Shown here: in pieces, positions 44,225 through 63,403 of the stretch
How positions within the stretch are numbered: position 1 is the stretch's first letter
How the letters are laid out: every line of letters starts with the position of its first letter
From: Bacteroides caecigallinarum
GTDB taxonomy: Bacteria; Bacteroidota; Bacteroidia; Bacteroidales; Bacteroidaceae
Direction: 5' to 3'
Assembly (NCBI RefSeq): GCF_016901995.1
Contig: NZ_JACJLE010000006.1
Location: forward strand, 1 to 64,000
Length of the DNA stretch: 64,000 nt
Notes under the pieces: model-generated
What the model was told of the DNA's origin: nothing
Database searches by the model: none
What the model saw: only the letters and a program-made list of their open reading frames with translations
Translations under genes and position numbers: made by a program

Positions 44225-47200
44225 ATGGTGAAAACAAGAACTTATTCAAAAGTAATGCAACTAGTGTTGCTATTATCTTTTATGTTTCCTGTCTTGGGTT
44301 TTGCCCAAACTATCGAAATTACAGGAACAGTTTTAGACAATTCTTCTACGCCTGTCATTGGGGCTAGTGTCCTTGAAAAAGGTACAACAAACGGTATTAT
44401 CACCGACTTCGACGGTAAATTTAAACTCAGCGTATCCAAAAATGCGACTTTATCAGTATCTTATGTTGGCTATAAGCCACAGGAAATTCCTGTTAACGGA
44501 CAAACAGTATTTAATATAACATTAAAAGAAGACAATGAATTATTGGATGAAGTAGTAGTTATTGGTTACGGTACACAAAAGAAATCTGACGTTTCAGGTT
44601 CTGTAGCTTCCGTTTCAGGAGAAAAATTGTCTAAAATACCTACTGCCAACGCAGAAATGGCACTTCAGGGAATGGCTCCAGGACTTATGGTAAACTTTGG
44701 CAGTGGTGCTGCCGGTTCTTCAGCCTCACTACAAGTACGTGGTGTGACATCATGGAAATCAGATGAAACAGAAAGTGGAGAAAGTAACGGACCGTTGGTT
44801 ATCATAGACGGTGCTCCGGGAAACATGTCATATCTTAACCCAGAAGACATAAAATCAATATCAGTATTAAAAGATGCGGCAACTGCCGCAATATATGGTG
44901 CACGTGCAGCAGCAGGTGTTATCCTTATTGAAACACACAGAGGTGCGACAAACACAAAACCTAAAGTATCTTTTTCTGCTTACTGGGGTATAACAGACAC
45001 TCCCAAAAAGTTGCCTGTTTGTAATGCGGAAGAGTTTATCAAAGTACGTAAAATGGCTTTGACTAATGCCGGTACACCTGAAGAAGATTGGCCTGTATAT
45101 ATAAAAGAATACGAAAGAGATCCAAGTCAATTTGCCGATACAGATTGGCAGGATGAATATTACCGCCGTGGATTTACACAAAAATACAACGTTGGTTATA
45201 CAGCTGGAAGTGACAAATCAAATATCTCATTATCTGCTTTCTATTCTAACACAGATGGAGTTGCCATAGCTACAGGAGATGAAAAATTCGGTTTCAGATT
45301 AAATTCAGATGTAACTATCGGTAAATTCAAAATGGGAGAATCTGTAAACTACAGTAAATGGAATGCTGAACTAGAATCTAATTCAGGATTTTCATCAATA
45401 TACCAGATCACAAATATGGAACCTTTGGCTCCACTTTATGACGAAAATAACATTGGCGGATATGGTGGTGCAATCAGTGGTATGGGTATGTCAGATGCAG
45501 GAAACCAGATAGCTTACAACAAGTTACTCGACAATTCACAGTCTAATGACTATATTGCAGCATCAGGATATTTACAATATGAACCTATCAAAGGACTTGT
45601 TTTAAAATTTAATGCAAGCCGTAACATATATTTCGGTAAATTACATCAGTTTACTCCAACATACGAAATTGGATCTTTGAAAGTGAACACCAGAGCCAGT
45701 TTATACGAAGAAAGGTCTCAAACTATAAACGACTTACTTGAATTTACAGCTAATTACAACACAACCATAAAAGAAGATCATAACCTTTCTGTATTGTTAG
45801 GTCTGTCACAGGAAGAAAACAAATATGAAGAGATAAGTTCTTATGGTGAAGTATTCGAAAATAACGAACTGGACAACCTGGGTCACGCACAAGAAAACTA
45901 TGCTGTTGGTGGATATGAAAGCCGTAGTGGATTACGTTCTTTATTTGGACGTCTGAACTATAATTACAAAATGCGCTACATGGTCATGGCCTCATTCCGC
46001 TACGACGGTTCTTCACGTTTTGCCGAAGGAAACAAGTGGGGATTCTTCCCTTCTATGTCATTAGGATGGAACATTGCAAACGAAGAGTTTTGGGAACCAT
46101 TTAAAGAAAAAGTATCAACATTTAAGTTCAGATTAAGTTATGGTGGTTTAGGAAACCAGCAAATAGGTCTATATAAATATATTCCTACGTTAAGTTCAAA
46201 CAATAACACTCTAAACTATCCTTTTGGAGGTCAAAATACATCATTAGGATATGCAATAACATCATTACCATCAAACAATATAAAATGGGAAACAACATAC
46301 TATAAAAACATAGGATTAGATGTAAGTTTATGGAACAACAAACTAGAACTTACAGCAGAAGCATACATTAAAGACACACACGATATGCTTTCAAGCAAAG
46401 ATATCAGTTTGTGTACAGGATATGGTTCTATCTTAGTAAATGATGGTAAACTACGTACAACAGGAGCTGAATTTCAGGCTATATATCATGGAAATGCAGG
46501 AGATTTCAAATACGACCTTGATTTAAACCTGTCACACTATAAAAGTGTTTTGAAAGAAATGGCTAATCCTGACTACTTAGATGAATATGGTGGTGCAATC
46601 CGTACATATGTAGGTGGTGAAATCGGAGAATTCTGGGTATATAGAACTGCTGGAATATTCCAAAACCAACAAGAAGTGGATGAATGGAACAAAGAACACG
46701 GTTACAAAGACCAAAATGGTAACTGGCAAAAAATGCAACCTAGTGCAAAACCTGGTGACATAAAATTCGTAGATCAGAATGGTGATGGAAAATTAGATAC
46801 AAACGACAAAGTTAAAGTGGGAAGTGGTACACCTAAAGTATCATTAGGTTTCAATGTCAACCTTTCTTACAAAGCTTTTGATCTTGTCGCTAATTTCTAC
46901 GGAAATTTCGGTGCAAAACGTTATAATTACACTAAATACCAACTTGAAAGAATGGATCAAGTCTTCAATTACGGTAAGAATTGCCTTGATGCATGGACAC
47001 CGGATAATACAGATACCGATATTCCAAGAGCAGTGTCAGGTGACCCAAACAAAAACTCAAGACAATCAGACCGTTTTGTAGAAAACGGAGATTACCTTCG
47101 TTTGAACAACTTGCAAATTGGATATAATCTTCCTGCAAAATACTGCAAGAAAATAGGTCTATCCAATCTTAGAATATATGTAGGTGGTACTCGTTTGTTC

Positions 47201-47323
47201 ACCATAACTAAATATACCGGATATGATCCTTCTACAGGTTCTGCAGCAGGACGTATGGGATTTGATTATGCATCAGTACCATTGAGCAGAGATTATATGA
47301 TGGGTATTAAATTTGGATTCTAA
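44225..47323 (+). CDS. susC: SusC-like TonB-dependent receptor
   Basis: A 1032-residue outer-membrane transporter for glycans. Signal peptide (QLVLLLSFMFPVLGFAQ), carboxypeptidase-regulatory-like domain (about 29-103; ITGTVLDNSSTPVIGASVLEKG), then the SusC plug with VVIGYGTQKKSDVSGSVASVSG and the LKDAATAAIYGARAAAGVI stretch, and a 22-strand-type barrel to the terminal GIKFGF. No N-terminal signalling (STN) domain, so it is not an anti-sigma-controlled receptor, which fits regulation by the upstream TPR protein. It pairs with the SusD-like lipoprotein encoded 21 bases downstream to import the target oligosaccharide or glycopeptide. Confidence 0.95.
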   Translation: MVKTRTYSKVMQLVLLLSFMFPVLGFAQTIEITGTVLDNSSTPVIGASVLEKGTTNGIITDFDGKFKLSVSKNATLSVSYVGYKPQEIPVNGQTVFNITLKEDNELLDEVVVIGYGTQKKSDVSGSVASVSGEKLSKIPTANAEMALQGMAPGLMVNFGSGAAGSSASLQVRGVTSWKSDETESGESNGPLVIIDGAPGNMSYLNPEDIKSISVLKDAATAAIYGARAAAGVILIETHRGATNTKPKVSFSAYWGITDTPKKLPVCNAEEFIKVRKMALTNAGTPEEDWPVYIKEYERDPSQFADTDWQDEYYRRGFTQKYNVGYTAGSDKSNISLSAFYSNTDGVAIATGDEKFGFRLNSDVTIGKFKMGESVNYSKWNAELESNSGFSSIYQITNMEPLAPLYDENNIGGYGGAISGMGMSDAGNQIAYNKLLDNSQSNDYIAASGYLQYEPIKGLVLKFNASRNIYFGKLHQFTPTYEIGSLKVNTRASLYEERSQTINDLLEFTANYNTTIKEDHNLSVLLGLSQEENKYEEISSYGEVFENNELDNLGHAQENYAVGGYESRSGLRSLFGRLNYNYKMRYMVMASFRYDGSSRFAEGNKWGFFPSMSLGWNIANEEFWEPFKEKVSTFKFRLSYGGLGNQQIGLYKYIPTLSSNNNTLNYPFGGQNTSLGYAITSLPSNNIKWETTYYKNIGLDVSLWNNKLELTAEAYIKDTHDMLSSKDISLCTGYGSILVNDGKLRTTGAEFQAIYHGNAGDFKYDLDLNLSHYKSVLKEMANPDYLDEYGGAIRTYVGGEIGEFWVYRTAGIFQNQQEVDEWNKEHGYKDQNGNWQKMQPSAKPGDIKFVDQNGDGKLDTNDKVKVGSGTPKVSLGFNVNLSYKAFDLVANFYGNFGAKRYNYTKYQLERMDQVFNYGKNCLDAWTPDNTDTDIPRAVSGDPNKNSRQSDRFVENGDYLRLNNLQIGYNLPAKYCKKIGLSNLRIYVGGTRLFTITKYTGYDPSTGSAAGRMGFDYASVPLSRDYMMGIKFGF

Positions 47324-47344
47324 CAACTTAAGACTTATACTATT

Positions 47345-48892
47345 ATGAAAATAAAAAACATTATATTATACACAGCACTTATTGGATCAATGTCATTAAG
47401 TTCATGTGCTGACTTTTTAAATGAGGATATTAACCCGAATGAATTATCACCTTCAGTTTTTTGGAAAAGTGAACAAGATATACTTAAAGGGCTTACATCT
47501 GTTTATGCAGCATTACAGCCGAATATGAACTGGGCAATACCTTACGAACGTTACATTGTTATTGATAATTACAGAAGTGATGAAATTAAATATCGTGATG
47601 ACGTTACTTCATGGATGGATATTGCTTCATTCAACAACGATCAAAACAATTCTGTAACAAAAGGAGAATGGACAAACTTATATAAAGGTATTAACTATGC
47701 AAATCAATGTATAGACAATATCCCCAATGTACCAGAGACTAATGACGATATAAAAAAACTTAAAACACAGGCTATAGCCGAAGCACGTTTTTTAAGAGCT
47801 TACTTTTACTACAGACTTTATCTCAATTTTGGTGAAAAAATTCCTATTTATAAAACACAGATAAAAGGAGAAGATTCAGAATTTTATCCAGAACAGGCAA
47901 AAGAAGGTGAATTGGTTCAATTTATTGAAACTGAACTTTCCGAAATACAGCCTAGTTTACCGGAAAAATACGATACAGAAGAAGATAAAGGACGTGCTAC
48001 ACGATATGCAGCTGCAGCAATCCTTGGAAAATTCTATATGTTCAGACATGAACTGACAAAAGCTGAAGCCGAATTCAAAAAAATCATTGATCAGGAGAAT
48101 ACTCTATTCAAACTAACAGAAAACTGGAATGATAATTTTGACGGACTTCATAAAAATAATTCAGAATCAATATTTGAAGTACAATTTACTGGTAATACAA
48201 CCGGAGATCATTCCGAATATAACTACATAACATTACATCTTGCAACAGATGTTATAGGTGGATATGAAGAAGCCTATCCTTCTGATTGGATATATGAAGT
48301 CTTAAGCAACGATAAGACATCGACAGGTGAATATAGTGTACGTACATTGAACACTATAATGATTGACGATCCTGGCTGTAAACCTTGGTATTACGAAACA
48401 GGTAAAAGCTATAGTGACTATCATAAAGGAGGTAAAAAATATTGGAAAAAATTTGTAACATGGGAAGAAGGTATGAGTCCATATTGGGATATGAGTTTCT
48501 TCAATATACCTATAGTACGCTATGCCGACGTATTATTGCTATATGCAGAATGTCTGAACGATAGAGGAGCTACAGATGATAATGGAAAAGGTGCTATTGA
48601 TTATATCAATGATGTACGCAGACGTGCAGGAGTTCCTGAATTGGAAGCACCAATGGGTAAAGATGAAATACTTAAACATCTTCAAGATGTAGAACGCCCA
48701 TGTGAACTTGCACTGGAAGGTTCAAGATGGTACGATCTGGTACGCTGGGGAATTACGGAACAAACACTTAAGGATCATAACAAGCAACTTGTTGAGAATT
48801 ATGTTGACACCAAACACAAGCTATTCCCTATTCCACATCAGGAATTCCTTCTTAATCCGGATTGGGAACAGAATCCTAACTTCGGTAAGTAA
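47345..48892 (+). CDS. susD: SusD-like glycan-binding lipoprotein
   Basis: A 515-residue surface lipoprotein acting as the lid of the SusC channel. Lipobox L-S-S-C (GSMSLSSCADFLNEDINPNE). The SusD/RagB fold is indicated by AEARFLRAYFYYRLYLNFGEKIPI (TPR-like core), IVRYADVLLLYAECLND, AIDYINDVRRRAGVPEL and ERPCELALEGSRWYDLVRWG, ending LFPIPHQEFLLNPDWEQNPNFG. Length is typical. Aromatic residues in the binding face cannot be assigned without a model, so the ligand is unknown. Confidence 0.95.
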   Translation: MKIKNIILYTALIGSMSLSSCADFLNEDINPNELSPSVFWKSEQDILKGLTSVYAALQPNMNWAIPYERYIVIDNYRSDEIKYRDDVTSWMDIASFNNDQNNSVTKGEWTNLYKGINYANQCIDNIPNVPETNDDIKKLKTQAIAEARFLRAYFYYRLYLNFGEKIPIYKTQIKGEDSEFYPEQAKEGELVQFIETELSEIQPSLPEKYDTEEDKGRATRYAAAAILGKFYMFRHELTKAEAEFKKIIDQENTLFKLTENWNDNFDGLHKNNSESIFEVQFTGNTTGDHSEYNYITLHLATDVIGGYEEAYPSDWIYEVLSNDKTSTGEYSVRTLNTIMIDDPGCKPWYYETGKSYSDYHKGGKKYWKKFVTWEEGMSPYWDMSFFNIPIVRYADVLLLYAECLNDRGATDDNGKGAIDYINDVRRRAGVPELEAPMGKDEILKHLQDVERPCELALEGSRWYDLVRWGITEQTLKDHNKQLVENYVDTKHKLFPIPHQEFLLNPDWEQNPNFGK

Positions 48893-48917
48893 CATAAACA
48901 CATTCTTATAATACCTA

Positions 48918-48957
48918 TATAGCGAAGAGATTGGTCTTTGATTAACTCTTCGCTATA
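48918..48957 (+). terminator. hairpin between susD and the enzyme genes
   Basis: TATAGCGAAGAG (48918-48929) pairs perfectly with CTCTTCGCTATA (48946-48957) around a 16-base loop, followed only by TTATAATTAAG. It is a weak terminator or mRNA-stabilising hairpin that may keep susCD transcript higher than the downstream enzymes. Confidence 0.55.
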
Positions 48958-48991
48958 TTATAATTAAGCAGACTTTAAAACTATCAAATCC

Positions 48992-54309
<5,318 letters not shown>

Positions 54310-54353
54310 ATGCAATTTTAAAAGCAATTATATAGTATATTAAAACATTTATT

Positions 54354-54631
54354 ATGTTCACAGTCATTGGAATAATGTTCGGAGGAATTATTTTAGGCTA
54401 TGCAATTAAAAATTACCGCCTGAAATTCCTAAGCTCTATCATCACTACTCTAATTTGGGTATTACTTTTCATTCTGGGTATAGAAGTTGGAAGCAACCAG
54501 CAAATAATAAACGGGCTGGCCACTTTGGGACTTGAAGCTATTGTCATTACTATAGCAGCCGTCCTTGGCAGTTGTGTGGCGGCATGGTTATTATGGTATG
54601 CACTATATAAAAGAAAGAAAGGAGGAAAAGC

Positions 54632-54635
<4 letters not shown>
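54354..54635 (+). CDS. lysO: LysO-like lysine exporter, N-terminal half
   Basis: A 93-residue membrane protein with three hydrophobic segments (IGIMFGGIILGYAI; IITTLIWVLLFILGIEVGSN; LGLEAIVITIAAVLGSCVAAWLLWYALY). It corresponds to the N-terminal part of E. coli YbjE/LysO, which is about 299 residues; this gene and the next total 293. The ATGA overlap at 54632 couples the two. LysO exports L-lysine and protects from lysine analogues in E. coli, from established knowledge. Its place inside a glycan-degradation operon is unusual; see findings. Confidence 0.75.
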
Positions 54636-58406
<3,771 letters not shown>

Positions 58407-58430
58407 AACTGAATAAAAAACAGAACTTAT

Positions 58431-60335
58431 ATGAAAAAATCAATAAAAGCACTTTCACTGGCATGCCTCTGTCTGGCAGGAACATCATGCGGCATGAAAA
58501 ATAACGCAGATGTTGACACCTGTCTGAGGTATCAGTATCCGAACATATTGAACATATCAGTCACTCCCGAGCACAATATGAGACGTGTAGGATGTTTCAC
58601 TGATGCCGGTTCATGGATGGGATTTACCATTCCGGAAAAGGATAAATGGATAAACGGTTTCTGCGGTCCGTTCAGTATAGACAACAGAGTCTGGTTCGCA
58701 AAATCCGCTGTTTCGGTAAATATTGACGGAACAGAAATGACTCCAGACTCTATTTCATATTTCCCGGGCGAAATATACATGACAGCAAATTCAGAAAACG
58801 GCTCTATCGAACAGAGAATGGTTTTCGTATCGGCCAATACTGCACTGCTGAATATAAAGAACAATACAGGTAACAAGTTTTCAATAACAGGTAAAGGCTG
58901 GAACAAAGATGTTACTTTGAAAAATAGCAATAACATTATTACAGCAAACCATACGAATGGCGAAACCGTACAGATTACTTTGCCACAGGATTTTGAGGTT
59001 ATCGACAATGACAGCAATTATACCGCTACATCAAACAGCAGCAACACGTATGTTGCCATTTCGTTCTATGCTTCGGAAAACGAACTCATGTCCGGAGAGC
59101 AGAAAGCCATTGCATTGCTTAACAATCCTGAACATGCCATTAAAAAGAACAATGACAGATGGGAAGGATATCTGAAGAAAATCATAAGAAATGACATGAA
59201 ACATGAATACAACAGAATAGCTGCAAAATCTGTTGTAACTCTGATTTCGAACTGGAGGACTCATAGAGAAGGACTTTTACACGACGGAGTGATACCGAGC
59301 CATGCAGTAAACTATTTCATAGGTTTCTGGGCTTGGGACAGCTGGAGATTTTCGGCTGCACTGGCAAGGTTCGAGCCGGAACTGGCAAAAAACAATATAC
59401 GTGCGATGTTCGACTATCAGCTGCCTGACGGAATGATTATTGACTGCATATACACAGACCCGAAAGAAAATAATGCAAGAGACAGCAAGCCACCTTTGGT
59501 ATGCTGGGCTGTGGATGAAATTCTTGAATTCAATAACGATACGGCTTTCGTGAAAGAGATGTATCCTCAATTGCTGTCATACTATAAATGGTGGTTCAAC
59601 AAACGTGACCACAACAAGAACGGTATGTGCGAATTCGGATGTACAGACGGAACGTTGGAAGCTGCAGGATGGGAAAGCGGAATGGACAATGCCATAAGGT
59701 TCGACAATTGCAAGATGCTGAAAAACGCCGATGACGCATGGAGCTTCGACCAGGAAAGTGTTGACCTGAACGCATATCTGGCATACGAATGTAAACTTCT
59801 CAAGAAGTTTGCCAATATTACGGGTTATGAATTCGACGGTCCTGACTATAGCAATCAGGTGGCAGATTATTTCTTCAATGAAGATATGGGCTTCTTCTGC
59901 GACAGGAAATTGCCTGACGGAAAATTCGTACAGGAAGCTGCCTGTGAAGGATATACTCCTTTCTGGACTGAAATAGCCAGCAAGGAACAGATGGAAAAAG
60001 CATTGGTTCTGCTGACTGATACAGCAAAATTCTCTACCTATATCCCCTTCCCTACCGCTGCTGCGGATAATCCTAAATGTAGCCCTAACGGATATTGGAG
60101 AGGACCGATATGGCTGGATCAGACATATCAGGCGATAAAAGGATTAAGGAACTACGGATATAGCGAACTTGCGGACAAATATACGATGCAAGTATTCGAC
60201 AGGTGCGAAGGTCTGACCGGAACATCACCTATCCACGAGAATTACGGAACACATACTGGCAAATGCCTGCAGGCTCCTCATTTCAGCTGGAGCGCATCGC
60301 ATCTGCTTATGTTATACGAGGATTTTGGTAAATAA
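58431..60335 (+). CDS. GH63-type glycoside hydrolase, second copy, lipoprotein
   Basis: A 634-residue lipoprotein (lipobox around LAGTSCGMKN). It has the same fold as the 48992 gene but about 50 residues less in the N-terminal part. Barrel motifs: YFIGFWAWDSWRFSAAL, RDSKPPLVCWAVDEI, FGCTDGTLEAAGWESGMDNA with Asp419 (candidate acid), NGYWRGPIWLDQTYQAI and SPIHENYGTHTGKCLQAPHFSWSAS with Glu603 (candidate base). Catalytic pair intact. Last gene of the PUL, 24 bases after the GH2 gene and followed by a terminator. Specificity may differ from copy one because substrate-side residues (GCWSWDAW versus GFWAWDSW) changed. Confidence 0.85.
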   Translation: MKKSIKALSLACLCLAGTSCGMKNNADVDTCLRYQYPNILNISVTPEHNMRRVGCFTDAGSWMGFTIPEKDKWINGFCGPFSIDNRVWFAKSAVSVNIDGTEMTPDSISYFPGEIYMTANSENGSIEQRMVFVSANTALLNIKNNTGNKFSITGKGWNKDVTLKNSNNIITANHTNGETVQITLPQDFEVIDNDSNYTATSNSSNTYVAISFYASENELMSGEQKAIALLNNPEHAIKKNNDRWEGYLKKIIRNDMKHEYNRIAAKSVVTLISNWRTHREGLLHDGVIPSHAVNYFIGFWAWDSWRFSAALARFEPELAKNNIRAMFDYQLPDGMIIDCIYTDPKENNARDSKPPLVCWAVDEILEFNNDTAFVKEMYPQLLSYYKWWFNKRDHNKNGMCEFGCTDGTLEAAGWESGMDNAIRFDNCKMLKNADDAWSFDQESVDLNAYLAYECKLLKKFANITGYEFDGPDYSNQVADYFFNEDMGFFCDRKLPDGKFVQEAACEGYTPFWTEIASKEQMEKALVLLTDTAKFSTYIPFPTAAADNPKCSPNGYWRGPIWLDQTYQAIKGLRNYGYSELADKYTMQVFDRCEGLTGTSPIHENYGTHTGKCLQAPHFSWSASHLLMLYEDFGK

Positions 60336-60362
60336 ACCATAACTAGCTGCATATCAATCTAT

Positions 60363-60406
60363 AAAGAGTTGTTTGTCGTGTTTGTCATGATGAGCAACTC
60401 TTTTTC
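60363..60406 (+). terminator. terminator of the PUL
   Basis: AAAGAGTTG (60363-60371) pairs with CAACTCTTT (60395-60403), followed by TTTCTTT, 28 bases after the last PUL stop. Confidence 0.7.
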
Positions 60407-60472
60407 TTTATGATATAACAATAAACCTATGTTAAGAACGTTCGCTATTGATATGGATTTGAAAATAATCTT

Positions 60473-60504
60473 TTTGTTTTTCAAAAAATAAAAATCTACA
60501 TTTG
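60473..60504 (+). promoter_or_regulatory. consensus Bacteroides promoter
   Basis: TTTG (60473-60476), a 20-base spacer and TACATTTG (60497-60504): a full match to the -33/-7 consensus. Expected start near 60511, a leader of about 22 bases. Confidence 0.75.
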
Positions 60505-60532
60505 CTTAAGGGAACCAAAATTTGAAATCTAT

Positions 60533-61420
60533 ATGAAATCTTCAGAAATATTTAAAACGCTGGTGTTATTAATCTGTACATCAATCCTTGCCAGTTGTCA
60601 AAAGGAAGAAGAAGGCAGGAAAATTACTGGTTATGAAGAATATACCATCACTATAGCGTCTGAGAAAGTGCCAGGGCTGTTATTTTCATCCGGAGAGAAT
60701 CACTTATCGGAAGTATATGCGGTAATGAGGGAACATTCTGCCGAATGGGAACAACTTGGAAGTATAAAAGGATTTGAATACGAACCGGGATATGAATATA
60801 CTTTACGCATCAGCGAGACCAACTATCTGGATCATAGCATGGGAGACCCGGCGTGGACTGAATATGAGCAGCTGGAACTGATTTCCAAGGAAGAAAAAAC
60901 ATCTGATGACGTTCCAAACAATTTTATCCCTGAATGGTTCTACACTGAATACTGTAGCTGTATTAATACTGATTTCAGATATTATATTGATGCGGAAAAT
61001 AAAGATATCATAGAAGAAGATATAAACTCAAATCCTATGATTACATTCGGCGGTCTAAATTGCTATATAGAAAACGACTTGACCAGATGGCTTCTTGTAA
61101 ACGAAAAGAAGGAAATAGGTATGCTTGGTTTTATAAAGAAAATGAACATAGATGGTGCTGACTTTCCGGAATCATACAAAAATCTCAAACCCGAAGGAGC
61201 AATAACCGGAACTATGGAATGGACTTTCATTATAGGCAATGATCCTGAAAATGAAGAAAATGCAATAAAATATGATGTATTCATTTGCAATCCTTCAAAA
61301 AGCAAATCTGCCGGTCCTACACCTGTTCCATATTTCTATAAAGATTTTACACAGTATTATCAGGAGAAATATCCTGAAGCCGGAGTAAAGGCTGTAGCGG
61401 TAAGCCATAGCATAAAATAA
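60533..61420 (+). CDS. DUF4377-like lipoprotein
   Basis: A 295-residue lipoprotein (lipobox L-A-S-C in SILASCQKEEEG). The segment SAEWEQLGSIKGFEYEPGYEYTLRISETNY followed by DPAWTEYEQLELISKEEK resembles DUF4377, a small envelope domain of unknown function also seen in HslJ-type proteins. Residues about 130-295 are unassigned, with a Cys-containing stretch (EWFYTEYCSCINTDFRYYIDAEN). It has its own strong promoter and is separate from the PUL. AT-rich like the following genes. Confidence 0.65.
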   Translation: MKSSEIFKTLVLLICTSILASCQKEEEGRKITGYEEYTITIASEKVPGLLFSSGENHLSEVYAVMREHSAEWEQLGSIKGFEYEPGYEYTLRISETNYLDHSMGDPAWTEYEQLELISKEEKTSDDVPNNFIPEWFYTEYCSCINTDFRYYIDAENKDIIEEDINSNPMITFGGLNCYIENDLTRWLLVNEKKEIGMLGFIKKMNIDGADFPESYKNLKPEGAITGTMEWTFIIGNDPENEENAIKYDVFICNPSKSKSAGPTPVPYFYKDFTQYYQEKYPEAGVKAVAVSHSIK

Positions 61421-61566
61421 ACATTGATTCCATTAAAACAAAGACAAGTTAAGCATTACGAAAAGACAACCGGTAAGTAAACAATAGATATTATATCAGA
61501 ATAAATTATAAAAAAAACATTGTATAAAAATAAATAATTACCTTTATATCATGTTATAATCTAAAC

Positions 61567-62157
61567 ATGATTCAAACAATGTCTAAATTCAACACATACA
61601 TGGCGGGGATTGACGCAGATTTCTACATTGACTTATGCCATAGGAAAGGGAAATTGCGTCAATACAAAAAGAATGAATATATACAGAAAGAAGGAGATAT
61701 ATTTCCGTTTTGCGGGTTACTTGAATCAGGTATAGTAAAATACACTTGCCGGAATGTAACAGAGGGAAAGGATTACAACATAGGGTTCTCATTTCCCGGT
61801 GAATTTGTTGCAGACTATCCCTTTTGCCTTTACGGAATGAAAGCAGAAATAAGTATTCAGGCTGTAACGGACTGTAAAATTCTTTTTTGCCATTCAGACG
61901 TTTTAAACCACGAGTATGAAAACACAGTAAACGGACAAATACTGGCACGTACTACATCCGAACAACTGTTCAACCAAATATATCTGAGATACATCAACTT
62001 GTATCGTTACACTCCGGAAGAAAGATATATTCAACTTATAGAAAGATATCCGGACGTTATCCAACTTATTCCTCTGAAGGAAATTGCTTCTTATCTGAAA
62101 ATAACTCCTATACATTTGAGCAGAATAAGAAGGAAACAAACCCTAGGGATAAAATAA
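61567..62157 (+). CDS. Crp/Fnr-family transcription regulator
   Basis: A 196-residue cytoplasmic regulator. Cyclic-nucleotide-binding-like beta-barrel over about residues 20-115 (KNEYIQKEGDIFPFCGLLESGIVKYTC; FSFPGEFVADYPFCLYG), dimer helix, then a C-terminal HTH (IPLKEIASYLKITPIHLSRIRRK). The usual phosphate-cassette residues for cAMP are not evident, so it is unlikely to bind cAMP. An alternative start at 61579 is possible. A TACCTTTA -7-like box lies at 61539-61546. It is followed after 21 bases by a lipoprotein gene, so it may autoregulate that small cluster. Confidence 0.85.
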   Translation: MIQTMSKFNTYMAGIDADFYIDLCHRKGKLRQYKKNEYIQKEGDIFPFCGLLESGIVKYTCRNVTEGKDYNIGFSFPGEFVADYPFCLYGMKAEISIQAVTDCKILFCHSDVLNHEYENTVNGQILARTTSEQLFNQIYLRYINLYRYTPEERYIQLIERYPDVIQLIPLKEIASYLKITPIHLSRIRRKQTLGIK

Positions 62158-62178
62158 TAAACTATAAAGACCAAAGAT

Positions 62179-63372
62179 ATGAAAACCATGAAACTTCACT
62201 CATTCATCATAGCGATTTTATCTGTTGTTTTCTTTGCATCGTGCAACAAGGAAGATATTTATCCTACTTTTTCTTTCGATGCTAACGGAGAATGCTATAT
62301 ACCTGATGCCGCCAATATCTCAACAGAAGAATTTGAATCGTCAGTCGTAGGATATGGCTGGAAGCACGTTATTACATATGAAATTGGCAGCGACGGAAAA
62401 TGTTCTACCAAAGACTATTATGAAGATTTGGTGGGAGGAGGACCAAGCCAGTATTATTTCGAGTCATCTGAATCACTAAAAGAATACATGTATGTAGATG
62501 CTTTTCCGGCTCATGGATATCATACATATGCCTATGATTATGAGGATGGGAACAGAGTCAGCCAAAATGGTTATCTGGTAATGCGTATCGTATCTTTAAA
62601 AGGAGACATTATGAAAATCATTGATTTTCTTGGCATTCGTGCTGACGGAGTAAAAATTTACGGTTACTCCACCTACAAACGTATGAACAGTAAAGAACTG
62701 AAAGAAATACAGAATGCTTATCCTGATGATTTATCAAATATAAAGAGCCTCACTACATCCATAAACGATGAAGTCAATATCATCTCCGGTAATGAATTTG
62801 AATTTGACGTCCTTTCTTACAACGATTTATATTCCGTAAAAGCAAGAAACGAAGAATCATGCGAAATAACATGCGACGGAGACCACGTCAAAATAAAATT
62901 GCTTACAAACGGAGCTTACATAACCGTATCCGACAGGTTCAGACATTTTGAATTCAGTCTTTTCTCAACAGACGAAGATATGGAACCCAAGGGAACAGAC
63001 ATCTATGACTTGAGCTACAATGAAGTGGTATTCAACAAGAATATGGAATTCATTGAGCCATCTGAGAACAGGCCACTAAGCTATGAAAACTCAAGCATAG
63101 AAACTACCACCCGTGATGGATATGCCGGAAGTACTATAAGCCATTATAACCGTTCGTACATGCTCGTTGTCGATACTGACAAGAAAGCAAGACTCATACA
63201 TTTACAGAACGGCAGACTCTATCTGAAAGAGCTTCTTCCAAAAGAAACATTGCAGACACTTATCGAAAAGGGAAACGGAAGTTCCATCTCATATAAACTA
63301 GAACTGACTACAGCCGACAGAAGAGTTTTTCAGGTTTTACCGTTCAAAGTCACTTATAAAGAAGAATTCTAA
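62179..63372 (+). CDS. hypothetical lipoprotein
   Basis: A 397-residue lipoprotein (lipobox F-A-S-C in VVFFASCNKEDIY; Cys23 or so). The start is at MKTMKLHSF; a second ATG three codons on is also possible. Mature sequence is beta-rich with no recognised domain; ISTEEFESSVVGYGWKHVITYEIGSDGK recalls a lipocalin-like or DUF5004-type opening in Bacteroidetes lipoproteins, but I cannot support a family. It sits between the Crp/Fnr-type gene and another lipoprotein gene 31 bases downstream, so the three are probably one operon. Confidence 0.65.
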   Translation: MKTMKLHSFIIAILSVVFFASCNKEDIYPTFSFDANGECYIPDAANISTEEFESSVVGYGWKHVITYEIGSDGKCSTKDYYEDLVGGGPSQYYFESSESLKEYMYVDAFPAHGYHTYAYDYEDGNRVSQNGYLVMRIVSLKGDIMKIIDFLGIRADGVKIYGYSTYKRMNSKELKEIQNAYPDDLSNIKSLTTSINDEVNIISGNEFEFDVLSYNDLYSVKARNEESCEITCDGDHVKIKLLTNGAYITVSDRFRHFEFSLFSTDEDMEPKGTDIYDLSYNEVVFNKNMEFIEPSENRPLSYENSSIETTTRDGYAGSTISHYNRSYMLVVDTDKKARLIHLQNGRLYLKELLPKETLQTLIEKGNGSSISYKLELTTADRRVFQVLPFKVTYKEEF

Positions 63373-63403
63373 CGTAGTCAGTACAACACACACAGAGACA
63401 ATC

